Positions 1 through 9,288 of a stretch of 64,000 bases of DNA are shown here, one piece after another. Made by a program: the position numbers and the translations under genes. The DNA comes from Borreliella andersonii (GTDB taxonomy: Bacteria; Spirochaetota; Spirochaetia; Borreliales; Borreliaceae): assembly GCF_032595875.1 (NCBI RefSeq), contig NZ_CP132457.1:744001-808000 (forward strand). Direction: 5' to 3'. Each line of letters begins with the position of its first letter. Position 1 is the first letter of the stretch. Below the pieces are notes generated by a model. The model saw only the letters and a program-made list of their open reading frames with translations. It had not been told where the DNA came from and searched no databases.

Positions 1-1
1 T

Positions 2-1051
2 CTTTACGGATTTTATGAAGGTTTTGAGGAGATTAAATTTACAAAATCAGTTATATTGGTAGAGGGATATATAGATGTTCTTGCTTTTTTTACATCTGGG
101 ATTAAGAGAGCGGTATCTACTCTTGGCACTGCTTTTTCAAAAGAACACCTGGCTTTGATTCAAAGATATGCTGATGAAATAATATTATCTTTTGACGGGG
201 ATGATGCTGGACTTTCTGCAACTTTAAAAGCTTATCAAATTTGTTTGCCATTTAATATTAATGTTAGTGTTCTTAGAATGGATTTAGGCCTTGATCCTGC
301 GGATGTTCTTAAAAGTGAAGGTGTAGATTATTTGCAAAAAATTTTAAATAATAGATGTGATGCTTTTGAATATCTTTTGGATGTTTATTCTAATAAATAT
401 GATTTAAATAAAACTGTAGATTTAAATGCTATGATTAATTTATTTTTAAATTTGATAAGTTTATCAAAAGTAGATACTCAGAAAAAAGTTTTTTTAGACA
501 AGCTAAGCAATAAACTTGGCATTGGTGTAACAACTTTATTGAAAGATTATTATAGAATAAAAGAAAGATTCGTAGTTGACAATAATAAAAGAAATTTGTA
601 TGCTCATAATGATGATTCTTATGAGAGGTATTTAATAGTAGCGTTGTTGAAAAATTTTAGTTATTTTAGTGTGGTAAGGCGTAATATTATTGATAGTGAT
701 TTAATTAATATCGATGCCAGAAAGGTTTTTATGTGCTTTGAAGATTTATTTGAAAATAATAAAGATTTTTCATTAATGGATTTAAAAAAAAAGTTAAAGG
801 ATGCCTATAAAATTAGTGAATTTTTTTTTGAAGAAATTTTAAATTCTGAATTTGAAGTAGATGATGAGATGCTCATTCATATTTTACTTGCAATCAAGAA
901 AAGAAAATTGGATTTTCGTGTTTTGCTTTGCAAAAAAAGATGTGATGGAAACTCTTTGGTAAATGCTAAAATTCAAATAAATGAGTTAATGTTTTTAAAT
1001 ATGCAGAGAAAAAATTTAAAAATCTACATAGATGGTGTTCCAGGGAGTTAG
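2..1051 (+). CDS. dnaG: DNA primase, C-terminal part (5' end outside the window)
   Basis: DnaG makes the RNA primers for DNA replication. The reading frame is open from base 2, so the start codon lies to the left; 349 residues are visible. The Toprim catalytic fold is recognisable: the glutamate motif VEGYID lies at visible residues 20-25 and the metal-binding acidic motif SFDGDDAG at about 62-69, with STLGTAF between them. The remaining part is the helicase-interaction end, which is poorly conserved and Lys/Asn rich here. The N-terminal zinc-binding domain is not in the window. It ends only 3 bases before rpoD, the macromolecular-synthesis arrangement (dnaG-rpoD) known from many bacteria. 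Identity is secure. Confidence 0.95.
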   Translation, partial: LYGFYEGFEEIKFTKSVILVEGYIDVLAFFTSGIKRAVSTLGTAFSKEHLALIQRYADEIILSFDGDDAGLSATLKAYQICLPFNINVSVLRMDLGLDPADVLKSEGVDYLQKILNNRCDAFEYLLDVYSNKYDLNKTVDLNAMINLFLNLISLSKVDTQKKVFLDKLSNKLGIGVTTLLKDYYRIKERFVVDNNKRNLYAHNDDSYERYLIVALLKNFSYFSVVRRNIIDSDLINIDARKVFMCFEDLFENNKDFSLMDLKKKLKDAYKISEFFFEEILNSEFEVDDEMLIHILLAIKKRKLDFRVLLCKKRCDGNSLVNAKIQINELMFLNMQRKNLKIYIDGVPGS

Positions 1052-1054
1052 GTT

Positions 1055-2950
1055 TTGTCGGATTTGGAAAAGAAATATTCGAAGCTGATAGAGGGTATTA
1101 TTACTCATTTGGGAGATAGGAAATCTCTTGGTTTTAGTGAATTATCAAATTTACTTCCCGATGATATCTTAGAGCCAGAGATTCTTGATAGTATTTGCTC
1201 GGCACTTGAGGATAGAGGAATAAGGTTAGTTAATAAAATTTCGGAATTAGATCTGGTTGTCAGCGAGGATGGAAATGATGAAGAGGAAGAGGTTGAAATT
1301 GAGTCTGATAGAAATTTTATGATTTTAGATGATGGTTTTCAAAGTGATGAGGAAAATATTGATATTGATGTTAAACTGGATGATTGTGATGAAGAAGATA
1401 TTTCTGTTAAGGATGATTTAGTTTCAGGGTATATTAAAGGCAATGTTTTAAAAGATAGTCATTCAGAAGATCCAATCAAGCTTTATTTAAAGGAAATAGG
1501 AAAAGAGTTTTTATTGACGGGAAATCAGGAAGTTGAACTTGCAAAGCAAATGGATTCTGGAGAAAGCATAATTGAGAATATTCTTAAGAATGAGGGACTT
1601 GTTATAGAAAATTATTATAATCTTGTAAATACTATTTACTCAAGAATGGAAAGGGAGGAGTTTTTTAAAAGAGAAAAAGATAAGGATAAAGAGAGTAGTC
1701 CGGATTTTTATAATAAAAAAAAAAGAATTGCCTCTTTTTATAAAATTCCTTTAAAGCCAATTCAAGATCGTTTAATAAGTTATGTAGATAATAAGCATAG
1801 GGTGTATAATCTTGGAGGGGATATTTTTGAAAAGAATTTAAAAAAGGAAAGATTAGTCCTAAAAGAGCTTTTAAGAGATATTCCCTTGTATCAAGAGGAA
1901 CTAAGAATTTTTTCAGATGATTATATTGATTCTGCTAACAAAATAAAAGATTTACAAAGACAGCAAAGAATAATTCTAAGCAGGCTAAAAATTGAAAAAA
2001 TAAGAGATTTAAGGGTGCTTGGAAGAGATTTGACTATTGCTGAAAAGAAAATAGAGATAGAAAAATCTCTCAAACTTAAAGAAGATGTTATTAAAGAGCA
2101 GATTACAGAGGCTCAGCTTGCTCAAAAAGAACTTGAGAGAATTGAGATGTATTATGAATATCCAACTGATAAAATAATAAGCATGTCAGAAGAGATTGCC
2201 AAAGGAAAGCAAATGATGCAGCATGCTAAAGATCAGTTGATTAAGGCTAATTTAAGGCTTGTTGTTAGCATTGCTAAAAAATATGCAAATAGAGGTCTAC
2301 ATTTTTTTGATCTTGTTCAAGAAGGCAATATTGGATTGATTAAAGCTGTTGAAAAGTTCGAATATAAGAGAGGTTTTAAGTTTTCAACTTATGCTACCTG
2401 GTGGATTAGGCAAGCTATAACAAGATCTATTTCGGATCAGGCTCGCACAATTAGAGTTCCTGTGCATATGATTGAACAAATAAATAGGCTTAATAGAGAG
2501 ACTAGATATTTAATTCAAGTTTTAGGCAAAGATCCGACAGACGAAGAGCTTTCAGACAGACTTGGGTGGGAGCTTAAAAAGGTCAAAACTGTAAAGAGTG
2601 TTTCAAGAGAGCCTGTTTCTCTTGAAACACCAATTGGAGAAGAGGAGGATTCTGTTCTTAGCGATTTTATTGAGGATAAGGCAATCAAAAATCCTGCAAA
2701 TCACACATCCTTTGTAGTTTTGCAAGATCAAATAAGAGCAATTCTTGGAACTCTTCCTGAAAGAGAACAAGAAGTTGTAAAAATGAGATTTGGACTTGAA
2801 GATGGCTATTCTTTAACTCTTGAAGAGGTTGGACTTCATTTTAATGTTACAAGAGAAAGAATTAGGCAAATTGAATCTAAAGCATTAAGGCGGCTTAAAA
2901 ACCCCAAAAAAACTCAAAAATTAAAAGATTATCTTGAAGATTTAAATTGA
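1055..2950 (+). CDS. rpoD: RNA polymerase major sigma factor (sigma-70)
   Basis: Housekeeping sigma factor, 631 residues. The start is TTG at 1055, preceded by a GGGAG-type ribosome site overlapping the end of dnaG. An acidic N-terminal region 1.1 runs to about residue 120. Region 1.2 begins at about 139 ([11 protein letters not shown]) and is followed by a long, lysine-rich non-conserved insert. Region 2 lies at about 394-470 and includes the -10 recognition stretch with [14 protein letters not shown]. Region 3 comes next, and region 4 with its helix-turn-helix ([10 protein letters not shown]) lies at about 565-620. It is translationally linked to dnaG and to the downstream zinc-ribbon gene, whose ribosome site overlaps its stop codon. 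Confidence 0.97.
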   Translation: MSDLEKKYSKLIEGIITHLGDRKSLGFSELSNLLPDDILEPEILDSICSALEDRGIRLVNKISELDLVVSEDGNDEEEEVEIESDRNFMILDDGFQSDEENIDIDVKLDDCDEEDISVKDDLVSGYIKGNVLKDSHSEDPIKLYLKEIGKEFLLTGNQEVELAKQMDSGESIIENILKNEGLVIENYYNLVNTIYSRMEREEFFKREKDKDKESSPDFYNKKKRIASFYKIPLKPIQDRLISYVDNKHRVYNLGGDIFEKNLKKERLVLKELLRDIPLYQEELRIFSDDYIDSANKIKDLQRQQRIILSRLKIEKIRDLRVLGRDLTIAEKKIEIEKSLKLKEDVIKEQITEAQLAQKELERIEMYYEYPTDKIISMSEEIAKGKQMMQHAKDQLIKANLRLVVSIAKKYANRGLHFFDLVQEGNIGLIKAVEKFEYKRGFKFSTYATWWIRQAITRSISDQARTIRVPVHMIEQINRLNRETRYLIQVLGKDPTDEELSDRLGWELKKVKTVKSVSREPVSLETPIGEEEDSVLSDFIEDKAIKNPANHTSFVVLQDQIRAILGTLPEREQEVVKMRFGLEDGYSLTLEEVGLHFNVTRERIRQIESKALRRLKNPKKTQKLKDYLEDLN

Positions 2951-2961
2951 ATGGAGGATTG

Positions 2962-3720
2962 ATGGAAAGTAATATTGATACGTTAAAAAAACTTGAAGTT
3001 ATATATAAGTCTAAGTTTGAGCTTGAAGAAAGGCGAAAAAGTATTCCTAAGTATTTGGAGGCGAAAAAAAATCGAATTGAAGAGTTGTCGAAAGTTCTTG
3101 TTGATTTGCAACAAAAGTTTAAGGAGTATCAAAAAGAAGACTCTGCTTTAAAGTTAGATATTCAAGATATTAATTCAAGAAAGAACAAGGCCGAAGAAAA
3201 AATTGATAGCATTAAGACGCAAAGAGAATATGAAGCTCTTGAAAAAGAACTTCAGGTTATTATTGACGATGAAGTTACAATTAGAAAAAAAATGACACAT
3301 GTTAATGGACTTAAAACTAAAATAGAAAAGGAAATATTAGATGTCAACGAGAAGCACAGCAAAGAAGAAGAATGCTTTAGGGCTGAAAGCAGTAGTTTTG
3401 AGCTGGAGCTTTTAGAAATTGAAAAAAAACTTTTAGAAATAGAGAGTGAAGAGTTGGGTTGTGCTTCTAAGATGAATGAAGATTTTTTATTTAAATTTCA
3501 AAGAATAATAAGAAATAAATCAAATGGAGTTGTGCCTTTGGTTAATAATGTTTGCAAAGGTTGTCATATGATACTTCCTATTGAATTTGCAAATAAAGTA
3601 AGGCGTGAACCCAACGATGTTAAATTTTGTCCTTATTGTAGTAGAATACTTTATTATCAGGATAAAGTTCGAATAAGTGATGAAATAATTCCTGGTAGTT
3701 TAGCAGATCTTGTGGAATAA
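2962..3720 (+). CDS. Coiled-coil protein with C-terminal C4 zinc ribbon (FlgZ/CT398-like)
   Basis: Predicted cytoplasmic protein of 252 residues. I place the start at ATG 2962 because GGAGG sits 4 bases upstream (2953-2957); the upstream in-frame TTG at 2947 would overlap the rpoD stop and has no such site. Residues 1-190 are charged heptad-type sequence, which suggests a long helical hairpin. Two CxxC pairs follow (VCKGCH near 197-200 and KFCPYC near 223-226), forming a C4 zinc ribbon (PF02591 type). Family members HP0958/FlgZ of Helicobacter and CT398 of Chlamydia are reported to bind sigma-54 and secretion or flagellar components. A similar role here is inference only. Confidence 0.8.
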   Translation: MESNIDTLKKLEVIYKSKFELEERRKSIPKYLEAKKNRIEELSKVLVDLQQKFKEYQKEDSALKLDIQDINSRKNKAEEKIDSIKTQREYEALEKELQVIIDDEVTIRKKMTHVNGLKTKIEKEILDVNEKHSKEEECFRAESSSFELELLEIEKKLLEIESEELGCASKMNEDFLFKFQRIIRNKSNGVVPLVNNVCKGCHMILPIEFANKVRREPNDVKFCPYCSRILYYQDKVRISDEIIPGSLADLVE

Positions 3721-3739
3721 AATTTATTAATTTGATACT
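3710..3739 (+). promoter_or_regulatory. Possible promoter for RNase P RNA
   Basis: TTGTGG (3710-3715), an 18-base spacer and GATACT (3734-3739) sit just upstream of the predicted RNA 5' end at about 3748. The -35 part overlaps the last codons of the zinc-ribbon gene. Both boxes are imperfect, so this is a positional candidate only. Confidence 0.3.
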
Positions 3740-3747
3740 TTTTATTT

Positions 3748-4096
3748 AAGCTGGCAGTCAGCTATCGCTTAGTTTTATGATAATTAAAGCTTAAGAGGAA
3801 AGTCCGAGCTCCAATAAGAACGTAATGCTAGGTAATGCCTAGGGGTTTTAAACCTAAGAAAGTGTCGCAGAAAATTACCGCCTTAAAAAGGTAAGGGTGA
3901 AAAGGTGAGGTAAGAGCTCACCGCTTATTTAGCAATAAATACAGGCAAGATAAACCTCATTAGGAGCAAGATCAAGTATGTAAGCGCTCTTTGTTCTTGA
4001 GGACATGCTTACGGGTAGATCGCACGATTTTTTTAGTGATAAAAAAACAAGAGAGATGATGGCATAGTACAGAACTCGGCTTATGGGTGTCAGCTT
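3748..4096 (+). ncRNA. rnpB: RNase P RNA (catalytic subunit), bacterial type A
   Basis: This is the ribozyme that trims 5' leaders from tRNA precursors. The hallmark sequence GAGGAAAGTCC (conserved region I, P4 strand) is at 3795-3805. The other diagnostic end, ACAGAACTCGGCTTATGGG, lies near 4070-4088. The 5' AAGCTG and 3' CAGCTT segments pair to close the molecule, which sets the ends at about 3748 and 4096. The size of about 350 nt is usual for bacteria. It fills the whole 405-base gap between the zinc-ribbon gene and the TPR gene. Exact ends are uncertain by a few bases. Confidence 0.95.
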
Positions 4097-4125
4097 AATT
4101 TTATTAGTCTAAAAGAGAGTTTTAA

Positions 4126-5094
4126 ATGGAAGTAAGATATTTAAGATATATTTTTTATGCATTTATGATTTTTATTTTCATTTTTTTAATTTATTACATT
4201 TTATCATATTTTAAATCTTTTTCTAGTTCTTATTTAAAAGCAGGGCCAACAGAAGTTGATTTACTTTTACTTTGGGATAAAAAAGAATATAAAGAAATAA
4301 TAGATTATGCTGAGAATGATATTAAAAATCATAAATTTGATTTTAATTTAAATTTACTTTTGGGATTTTCATATTTTTATTATTCTTTAATAGTAAATGA
4401 AGGATATTTAAAAGGAGAATTTTTAGATAAATCCATAGAAAGATTAAGGTTTTTAATTTCTATAAGTGATGGAGTTTCCATAAGCCCTTTGTATTATATA
4501 TTGGGAAAGGCATATTCTCATAAAGGAGAGTTTTATAGTGAGCTTGCTGTAAAATTTTTAAAAAAAGCCTTAAGTGCTGATAATTTTGGTTTCGTGAATA
4601 TTAAAGAAGATATTTTTGAATATTTGGGATATTCGTATCAGCTTTTAAGAGATTACAAGTCTAGTTTGAAGTTTTTTGAAAAAGCTTTTAATGAAAATAA
4701 ATCTGATTTAGTGCTTTGGAGTTTGGCTTATGTTAATTATAAGTTGAATGATACAAACAAAAGCGTTGAGTATATAAAAAAGATAATAGAAGAAGAGAAA
4801 AAGAAATTGTCAAAGGGTGAGAAAACGGATGAAAATTTAATTCAAAAGGTATATTTGCTTTATGGAGACATTTTATTAGATAAAGGTGATTATGACAATG
4901 CTTTTAATTACTATAATAAAGTTCTAGAAATTAATAGTTCAAATTCTAGCGTTTATGTTAAAATAGGAGATGTATATAGAAAGAAAGATAAAGATTATCC
5001 TAAAGCTAGAAAATACTGGAGAGAAGCTCTCAATCTTAATCCTTATTTAGAAGCAGCAAGAGAGAGGCTTGGAATTACTTTGGAAGACTTTTAG
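4126..5094 (+). CDS. Membrane-anchored TPR-repeat protein upstream of mreB
   Basis: Protein of 322 residues. One hydrophobic segment at about residues 8-28 anchors the N-terminus. The rest is helical with at least three tetratricopeptide-like units (about residues 125-160, 165-200 and 245-315), including the recognisable motif [20 protein letters not shown]. The stop codon is followed after only 10 bases by the mreB start, and the mreB ribosome site begins at the stop codon, so the two are very likely co-transcribed. TPR domains act as protein-docking scaffolds. The position suggests a partner of the MreBCD elongation machine, but no function is shown by the sequence itself. Confidence 0.8.
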   Translation: MEVRYLRYIFYAFMIFIFIFLIYYILSYFKSFSSSYLKAGPTEVDLLLLWDKKEYKEIIDYAENDIKNHKFDFNLNLLLGFSYFYYSLIVNEGYLKGEFLDKSIERLRFLISISDGVSISPLYYILGKAYSHKGEFYSELAVKFLKKALSADNFGFVNIKEDIFEYLGYSYQLLRDYKSSLKFFEKAFNENKSDLVLWSLAYVNYKLNDTNKSVEYIKKIIEEEKKKLSKGEKTDENLIQKVYLLYGDILLDKGDYDNAFNYYNKVLEINSSNSSVYVKIGDVYRKKDKDYPKARKYWREALNLNPYLEAARERLGITLEDF

Positions 5095-5104
5095 GGAGGT
5101 TGAT

Positions 5105-6154
5105 TTGAATTTGTTTAAGTCTTTTTTGATAGATATTGGCATTGATCTTGGAACATGTAATACGTTGGTTTATATTAAAGATTATGGTGTGGTTATGAGT
5201 GAGCCCTCTGTTGTTGCAATAGATGTTACCAAAGGTAATAAAGTTGTTGCGGTTGGTAGAAATGCTAAAAAAATGCTGTGGAAGACTCCAGAAAATATTA
5301 AAGCTGTTAGACCACTTAGAGATGGAGTTATTGCTGACATTGAGAATACAGAGAAGATGATAAAGTATTTTATTAATCAAATTTTTTCTCGTAAAAAATT
5401 ATTTTTTAAGCCAAGAATGGTAATAGGTGTTCCCACTTGTATTACAGAGGTTGAGCGAAGAGCTGTAAAAGAGAGCGCAATGAATGCTGGTGCAAGAGAA
5501 GTTAAAGTAATAGAAGAGTCTCTTGCAGCTGCTATTGGATCTGATATTCCTATTTTTGAACCTACAGGTCACATGGTTTGTGATATTGGAGGTGGAACTA
5601 CAGAGATATCTGTTATTTCTCTTGGCGGTATGGTTGTAAGTAGGGCAATTAGGACTGGTGGTGATGAATTTGATGAAAGCATAATAAAATATATGAGAAA
5701 TTCTCATAATATTATCATAGGTCAACAGACAGCAGAAAAATTGAAAATTAAGATAGGAAATGTGTATCCTGATATTCAAAATTTAAGGGTAGAAAAAATA
5801 GATATTAAGGGTACAGATGCTGTAACTGGTCTTCCTAGAAAGCAACTTGTTGATTCTATGGAGGTAAGAGAGTCTTTACAAGAACCTATAAATGTTGTTG
5901 TAGATGAAGTTAAGCGCACTCTTGGTGCAACACCTCCAGAGCTTGCTACAGATATTGTTGAGCGCGGCATCATTTTGACAGGAGGAGGGGCTCTTCTTAA
6001 GGGTTTAAATAGACTTCTTTCGAAAGAGACCGGAGTTCCTGTTTATGTTGCAGACAATCCGCTTCTCTCCGTAGCTGTTGGTGCCGGGCTATTTTATGAT
6101 TATGCTAATAGAATAGATATTAGTAAGAATATTTACAGTTTTATCAATGAATAA
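5105..6154 (+). CDS. mreB: Rod-shape actin homologue MreB
   Basis: Cytoskeletal ATPase that organises lateral peptidoglycan synthesis at the inner membrane. I choose TTG 5105, which gives 349 residues, because GGGAGG (5094-5099) lies 5 bases before it and the product then starts like other MreB proteins. Actin-fold signatures are clear: phosphate 1 loop (GIDLGTCNT, about residue 10), phosphate 2 loop ([18 protein letters not shown], about residue 160) and the adenosine motif ([14 protein letters not shown], near 290). First of a tight mreB-mreC-mreD-pbp2-rodA run. In this helical bacterium shape also depends on periplasmic flagella, so the exact shape role may differ from that in rods. Confidence 0.96.
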   Translation: MNLFKSFLIDIGIDLGTCNTLVYIKDYGVVMSEPSVVAIDVTKGNKVVAVGRNAKKMLWKTPENIKAVRPLRDGVIADIENTEKMIKYFINQIFSRKKLFFKPRMVIGVPTCITEVERRAVKESAMNAGAREVKVIEESLAAAIGSDIPIFEPTGHMVCDIGGGTTEISVISLGGMVVSRAIRTGGDEFDESIIKYMRNSHNIIIGQQTAEKLKIKIGNVYPDIQNLRVEKIDIKGTDAVTGLPRKQLVDSMEVRESLQEPINVVVDEVKRTLGATPPELATDIVERGIILTGGGALLKGLNRLLSKETGVPVYVADNPLLSVAVGAGLFYDYANRIDISKNIYSFINE

Positions 6155-6157
6155 GTT

Positions 6158-7003
6158 ATGAATTTTCTTGTCAAATTCAAGAATTTTATCAAAGTGCTTT
6201 TAGTATTGATAGTTTCTCTTGTTTTTATGATTTATGATTCAAGCAGTATTCAAAAGAGGAAATCTGATAATTTTTTGTTTTTTACTCTTAATTCTTATAT
6301 TCAAAGCAGAATGCATGGGGTTTTTAGTTTTATTTCCAATGTTTTTAAAACTGTAAGTGAATACAAAAATTACAAGGACAAGATAGAATTTTATAAAAAA
6401 AGAATACAACAGCTTGAAATAGTAACTCAGAATATACAGTCACTAAGGCAAGAGAATGCTCGTCTTAAAGAGCAATTAAATTTTTATTCGTCAAGCTCTA
6501 GCGATTTTATTTCAGCGGAGATTATATATTTAAACTATTCAAACATATCTACTTTAATGGCTATTAATAAAGGATTCAATGATGGGATAGAAAAGGATAT
6601 GATAGCAGTTGCATATCAGGATGGATTTAGTGGTCTTGTAGGCAAAGTTGTAAAGGTTTATTCTAATACTGCTAAGATTTTGCCTTTGACTAATTATGAA
6701 AATTTTGTATCGGCAAGAATTCAAAGTAGTAGGTTTATAGGTCTTATAGAGGGCAATGGTTATGGTAAAAAGCTCGAAATGAATTATGTTAATAGGCTTG
6801 CTGAAAAAGATTTAAAAATAGGCGATTCTATTGTTACTGCTGGGTTTAGTGAATATCCGGTTGGTATTTATATTGGAAAGATTACAAATTTTCATATTCT
6901 TGATTACAATTCTCTTTTAAAAATAGAAGTAGAGCCAGCTATAGTTTTAGATAAGCTTGAGTATGTTTTTCTTGTTAAAAACAACAAAGAGATTGGTGAA
7001 TAA
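6158..7003 (+). CDS. mreC: Rod-shape protein MreC
   Basis: Bitopic inner-membrane protein of 281 residues that links cytoplasmic MreB to periplasmic synthases. One membrane segment lies at about residues 9-26. A coiled-coil stretch follows at about 70-108 (IQSLRQENARLKEQL). The beta-rich periplasmic MreC domain carries GLVGKVVKVYSNTAKILPLT and GDSIVTAGFSEYPVGIYIGKI, typical of the family. It starts 3 bases after mreB and its stop codon overlaps the mreD start (TAATG), which implies coupled translation. Length is close to the family norm. Confidence 0.93.
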   Translation: MNFLVKFKNFIKVLLVLIVSLVFMIYDSSSIQKRKSDNFLFFTLNSYIQSRMHGVFSFISNVFKTVSEYKNYKDKIEFYKKRIQQLEIVTQNIQSLRQENARLKEQLNFYSSSSSDFISAEIIYLNYSNISTLMAINKGFNDGIEKDMIAVAYQDGFSGLVGKVVKVYSNTAKILPLTNYENFVSARIQSSRFIGLIEGNGYGKKLEMNYVNRLAEKDLKIGDSIVTAGFSEYPVGIYIGKITNFHILDYNSLLKIEVEPAIVLDKLEYVFLVKNNKEIGE

Positions 7004-7485
7004 TGGCAGCATTCTCTACATATTTTATTTTTAGCGCATTTTTAGGTAAAATTTTTCAACACTACTTTGCAACTTATTTTTATTTTTCAATAGATATTTT
7101 TTTAATTTTTCTAGTTTTTAATTCTTTGAATTTTATTTTTAATGTGGGATTATTATCTAGTATTTTATATGGTCTTCTTATGGATTATTTTACGGGATTA
7201 CCACTTGGGTTTTTTGTTTTTGGGTATACGATAATATTTTATTTTAACAATAAAATGAAGTTATTCATGCCTAAAAATATGCTAAGCATGACAATATTTT
7301 TTATTCTTTCAAAAGCTATATTATGGTTTTTAGCTATTGTGTTTTATGATGTAGTAGATTTAAAATCTTTTAATTATTCAATTTTTAACCTTGATCTTGT
7401 TGTAAATCTAATGTTTATTAACTTTTTATATCCAATTCAAAATTATTTTACTAAAAGTTTTTATTCTTTTAAAGAGGATTATTAG
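7003..7485 (+). CDS. mreD: Rod-shape protein MreD
   Basis: Small polytopic membrane protein of 160 residues with about five hydrophobic segments. It is rich in Phe, Leu and Ile and has few charges. MreD proteins diverge strongly in sequence, so the call rests on topology, size and position between mreC and pbp2. A family-like stretch LYGLLMDYFTGLPLGFF is visible near residues 57-75. It overlaps mreC by one base and ends on the first base of the pbp2 GTG start. Role by family: a membrane component of the elongasome. Confidence 0.88.
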   Translation: MAAFSTYFIFSAFLGKIFQHYFATYFYFSIDIFLIFLVFNSLNFIFNVGLLSSILYGLLMDYFTGLPLGFFVFGYTIIFYFNNKMKLFMPKNMLSMTIFFILSKAILWFLAIVFYDVVDLKSFNYSIFNLDLVVNLMFINFLYPIQNYFTKSFYSFKEDY

Positions 7486-9284
7486 TGGGTGTTATAGCAA
7501 ATTTTAGATACAAGTTTGGCATATTTTTTTTAATAGTGATTATGGTGCTTTATTTGGCGATTTTATTTCAAATGCAAATTGGTAGGCATTTATTTTATGA
7601 CAGAGAAGCTAATGTTTTTTTATCAAGACTAGAAAAAATCAATGCTTCAAGGGGTGAGATTTTAGATTCTAATTCCAATATTTTGGCAAATAATTTAACT
7701 ATGTTTGTTTTAAAGATAAGTTTGCAACAGTATTATAATATGCCTGCTGCTACTAGAATTGAGATGATAGACTATTTGTCAAGCACTCTAGATATTGATA
7801 AATCAATTATTTTGTCTAAGCTTCAAGAGCCTGGTGGATATCTTAAAGATGTTGAAATAATTGAACTTACCCCAAAGATGCTTTTTAAAATTTCTGAAAA
7901 AAAATTTTATTATCCTGCTCTTTTATGGACATATTCTTTTAGGCGCAACTATTTAGTTGATGATTCATATTCACATTCAATCGGTTATGTTGGGCAAATA
8001 AATCAAAGAGAGCTTAGAACGTTTTATAATGTTAGGGGGTATGATAATACTTCTACGATTGGAAAGTTAGGTATTGAACAAGTTTATGATAATTACATTA
8101 GGGGGCAAGAGGGATTAATAAAATATAAAGTAGACTCTAAGGAGAGAAGAATAGACGATGGTTCTATTATAAAAAATATGGTTCCTGGTAATGATGTTGT
8201 GCTTAATATTAATAAAGATATTCAAGATCTTGCTAAGAATGCTTTGGGCAAAAGGTATGGTTCTATTGTAGTATTAAAACCATCAACTGGTGCTGTTCTT
8301 GCTCTTCACAATTATCCTTATTATTCTATGAAAGATGTTTACAACAAAGATAATAAGGAAGATTACTCTTTTTTAAATAAAGCAATTCAATCTGTTTACC
8401 CGCCTGCATCTATTTTTAAATTAGTTGTTGCTGCTGCCATTCTTGAGGAGAGAGTTATAGATAAAGATCGTAAAATTTATTGCCCTGGATATTTTAAGGT
8501 TGGAAATAGAATTTTTCATTGTTGGAAGCCTGGTGGTCATGGATATGTTAATTTGGAAGAGGCGATTGCACATTCTTCTAATGTTTATTTTTATACACTT
8601 GGGCTTAAGTATCTTGGGGTTGATAAAATTAGAAAATATGCAAAAGAATTTGGTTTTGGAGAAAAAACAGGGATTGATTTGCCAAATGAAGTAGCTGGCC
8701 TTCTTCCTAGTCCTGAGTGGAAAGAAAAAACTTTTAATCAGCCTTGGGTAGGAGGAGATACTGTAAATTTTTCAATAGGTCAAGGATTTTTAAATGCTAC
8801 TCCTATGCAGATTGTTAATATGGTTGCTATGATTGCAAATGAAGGTGTTGTATATAAACCTAGAATTGTAAATAAAATTTTAAAAGGCGGTACTAATAAA
8901 GTTATTCTTGAAAATAAACCAGAAATATTAAGAAAGACAAAACTTATTAGTAAAAACACATTTAAACTTTTGAAAAAATATATGAGAAGTGTTGTAACTT
9001 ATGGTACAGCAAGATATGCAGTTCTTACGAAAGCTGTTAAGGTTGGAGGGAAAACAGGCACTGGTCAAACTGGTATAGATGGCTTTGAAAATAGTTCTTT
9101 TATTGGCCTTGCCCCTTATAACGGTTCATCTGATAATCAAATTATTGTTTTTAGTTTGGTTGAGGCAAAAAGTAATGTGGATTGGTGGCCTGCAAAATCT
9201 ACAGATTTAATAATGCAAGGCATTTTTGCAAATCAAAGTTACGAAGATATTCTTAAAAGTTATAGGCCATGGTATATTAGGTAG
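7485..9284 (+). CDS. mrdA: Penicillin-binding protein 2, class B transpeptidase (MrdA type)
   Basis: Monofunctional DD-transpeptidase for lateral wall growth, 599 residues, GTG start. An N-terminal membrane anchor (about residues 13-32) is followed by the dimerisation/pedestal region (ASRGEILDSN near 50) and then the penicillin-binding domain. The catalytic triad motifs are present: SxxK in PPASIFKL (near 308), SxN in AHSSNVYFY (near 365) and KTG in VGGKTGTGQ (near 522). It lies directly upstream of rodA, its usual polymerase partner; the rodA ATG (9289) is 4 bases past the stop. A beta-lactam target by family. Confidence 0.95.
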   Translation: MGVIANFRYKFGIFFLIVIMVLYLAILFQMQIGRHLFYDREANVFLSRLEKINASRGEILDSNSNILANNLTMFVLKISLQQYYNMPAATRIEMIDYLSSTLDIDKSIILSKLQEPGGYLKDVEIIELTPKMLFKISEKKFYYPALLWTYSFRRNYLVDDSYSHSIGYVGQINQRELRTFYNVRGYDNTSTIGKLGIEQVYDNYIRGQEGLIKYKVDSKERRIDDGSIIKNMVPGNDVVLNINKDIQDLAKNALGKRYGSIVVLKPSTGAVLALHNYPYYSMKDVYNKDNKEDYSFLNKAIQSVYPPASIFKLVVAAAILEERVIDKDRKIYCPGYFKVGNRIFHCWKPGGHGYVNLEEAIAHSSNVYFYTLGLKYLGVDKIRKYAKEFGFGEKTGIDLPNEVAGLLPSPEWKEKTFNQPWVGGDTVNFSIGQGFLNATPMQIVNMVAMIANEGVVYKPRIVNKILKGGTNKVILENKPEILRKTKLISKNTFKLLKKYMRSVVTYGTARYAVLTKAVKVGGKTGTGQTGIDGFENSSFIGLAPYNGSSDNQIIVFSLVEAKSNVDWWPAKSTDLIMQGIFANQSYEDILKSYRPWYIR

Positions 9285-9288
9285 ATTA

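Noticed and set aside
5075-5973. Three minus-strand open frames opposite mreB
   Set aside because: They are antisense shadows of a highly conserved gene, have compositions unlike real proteins (Asn, Ser, Cys and Ile rich) and no ribosome sites.
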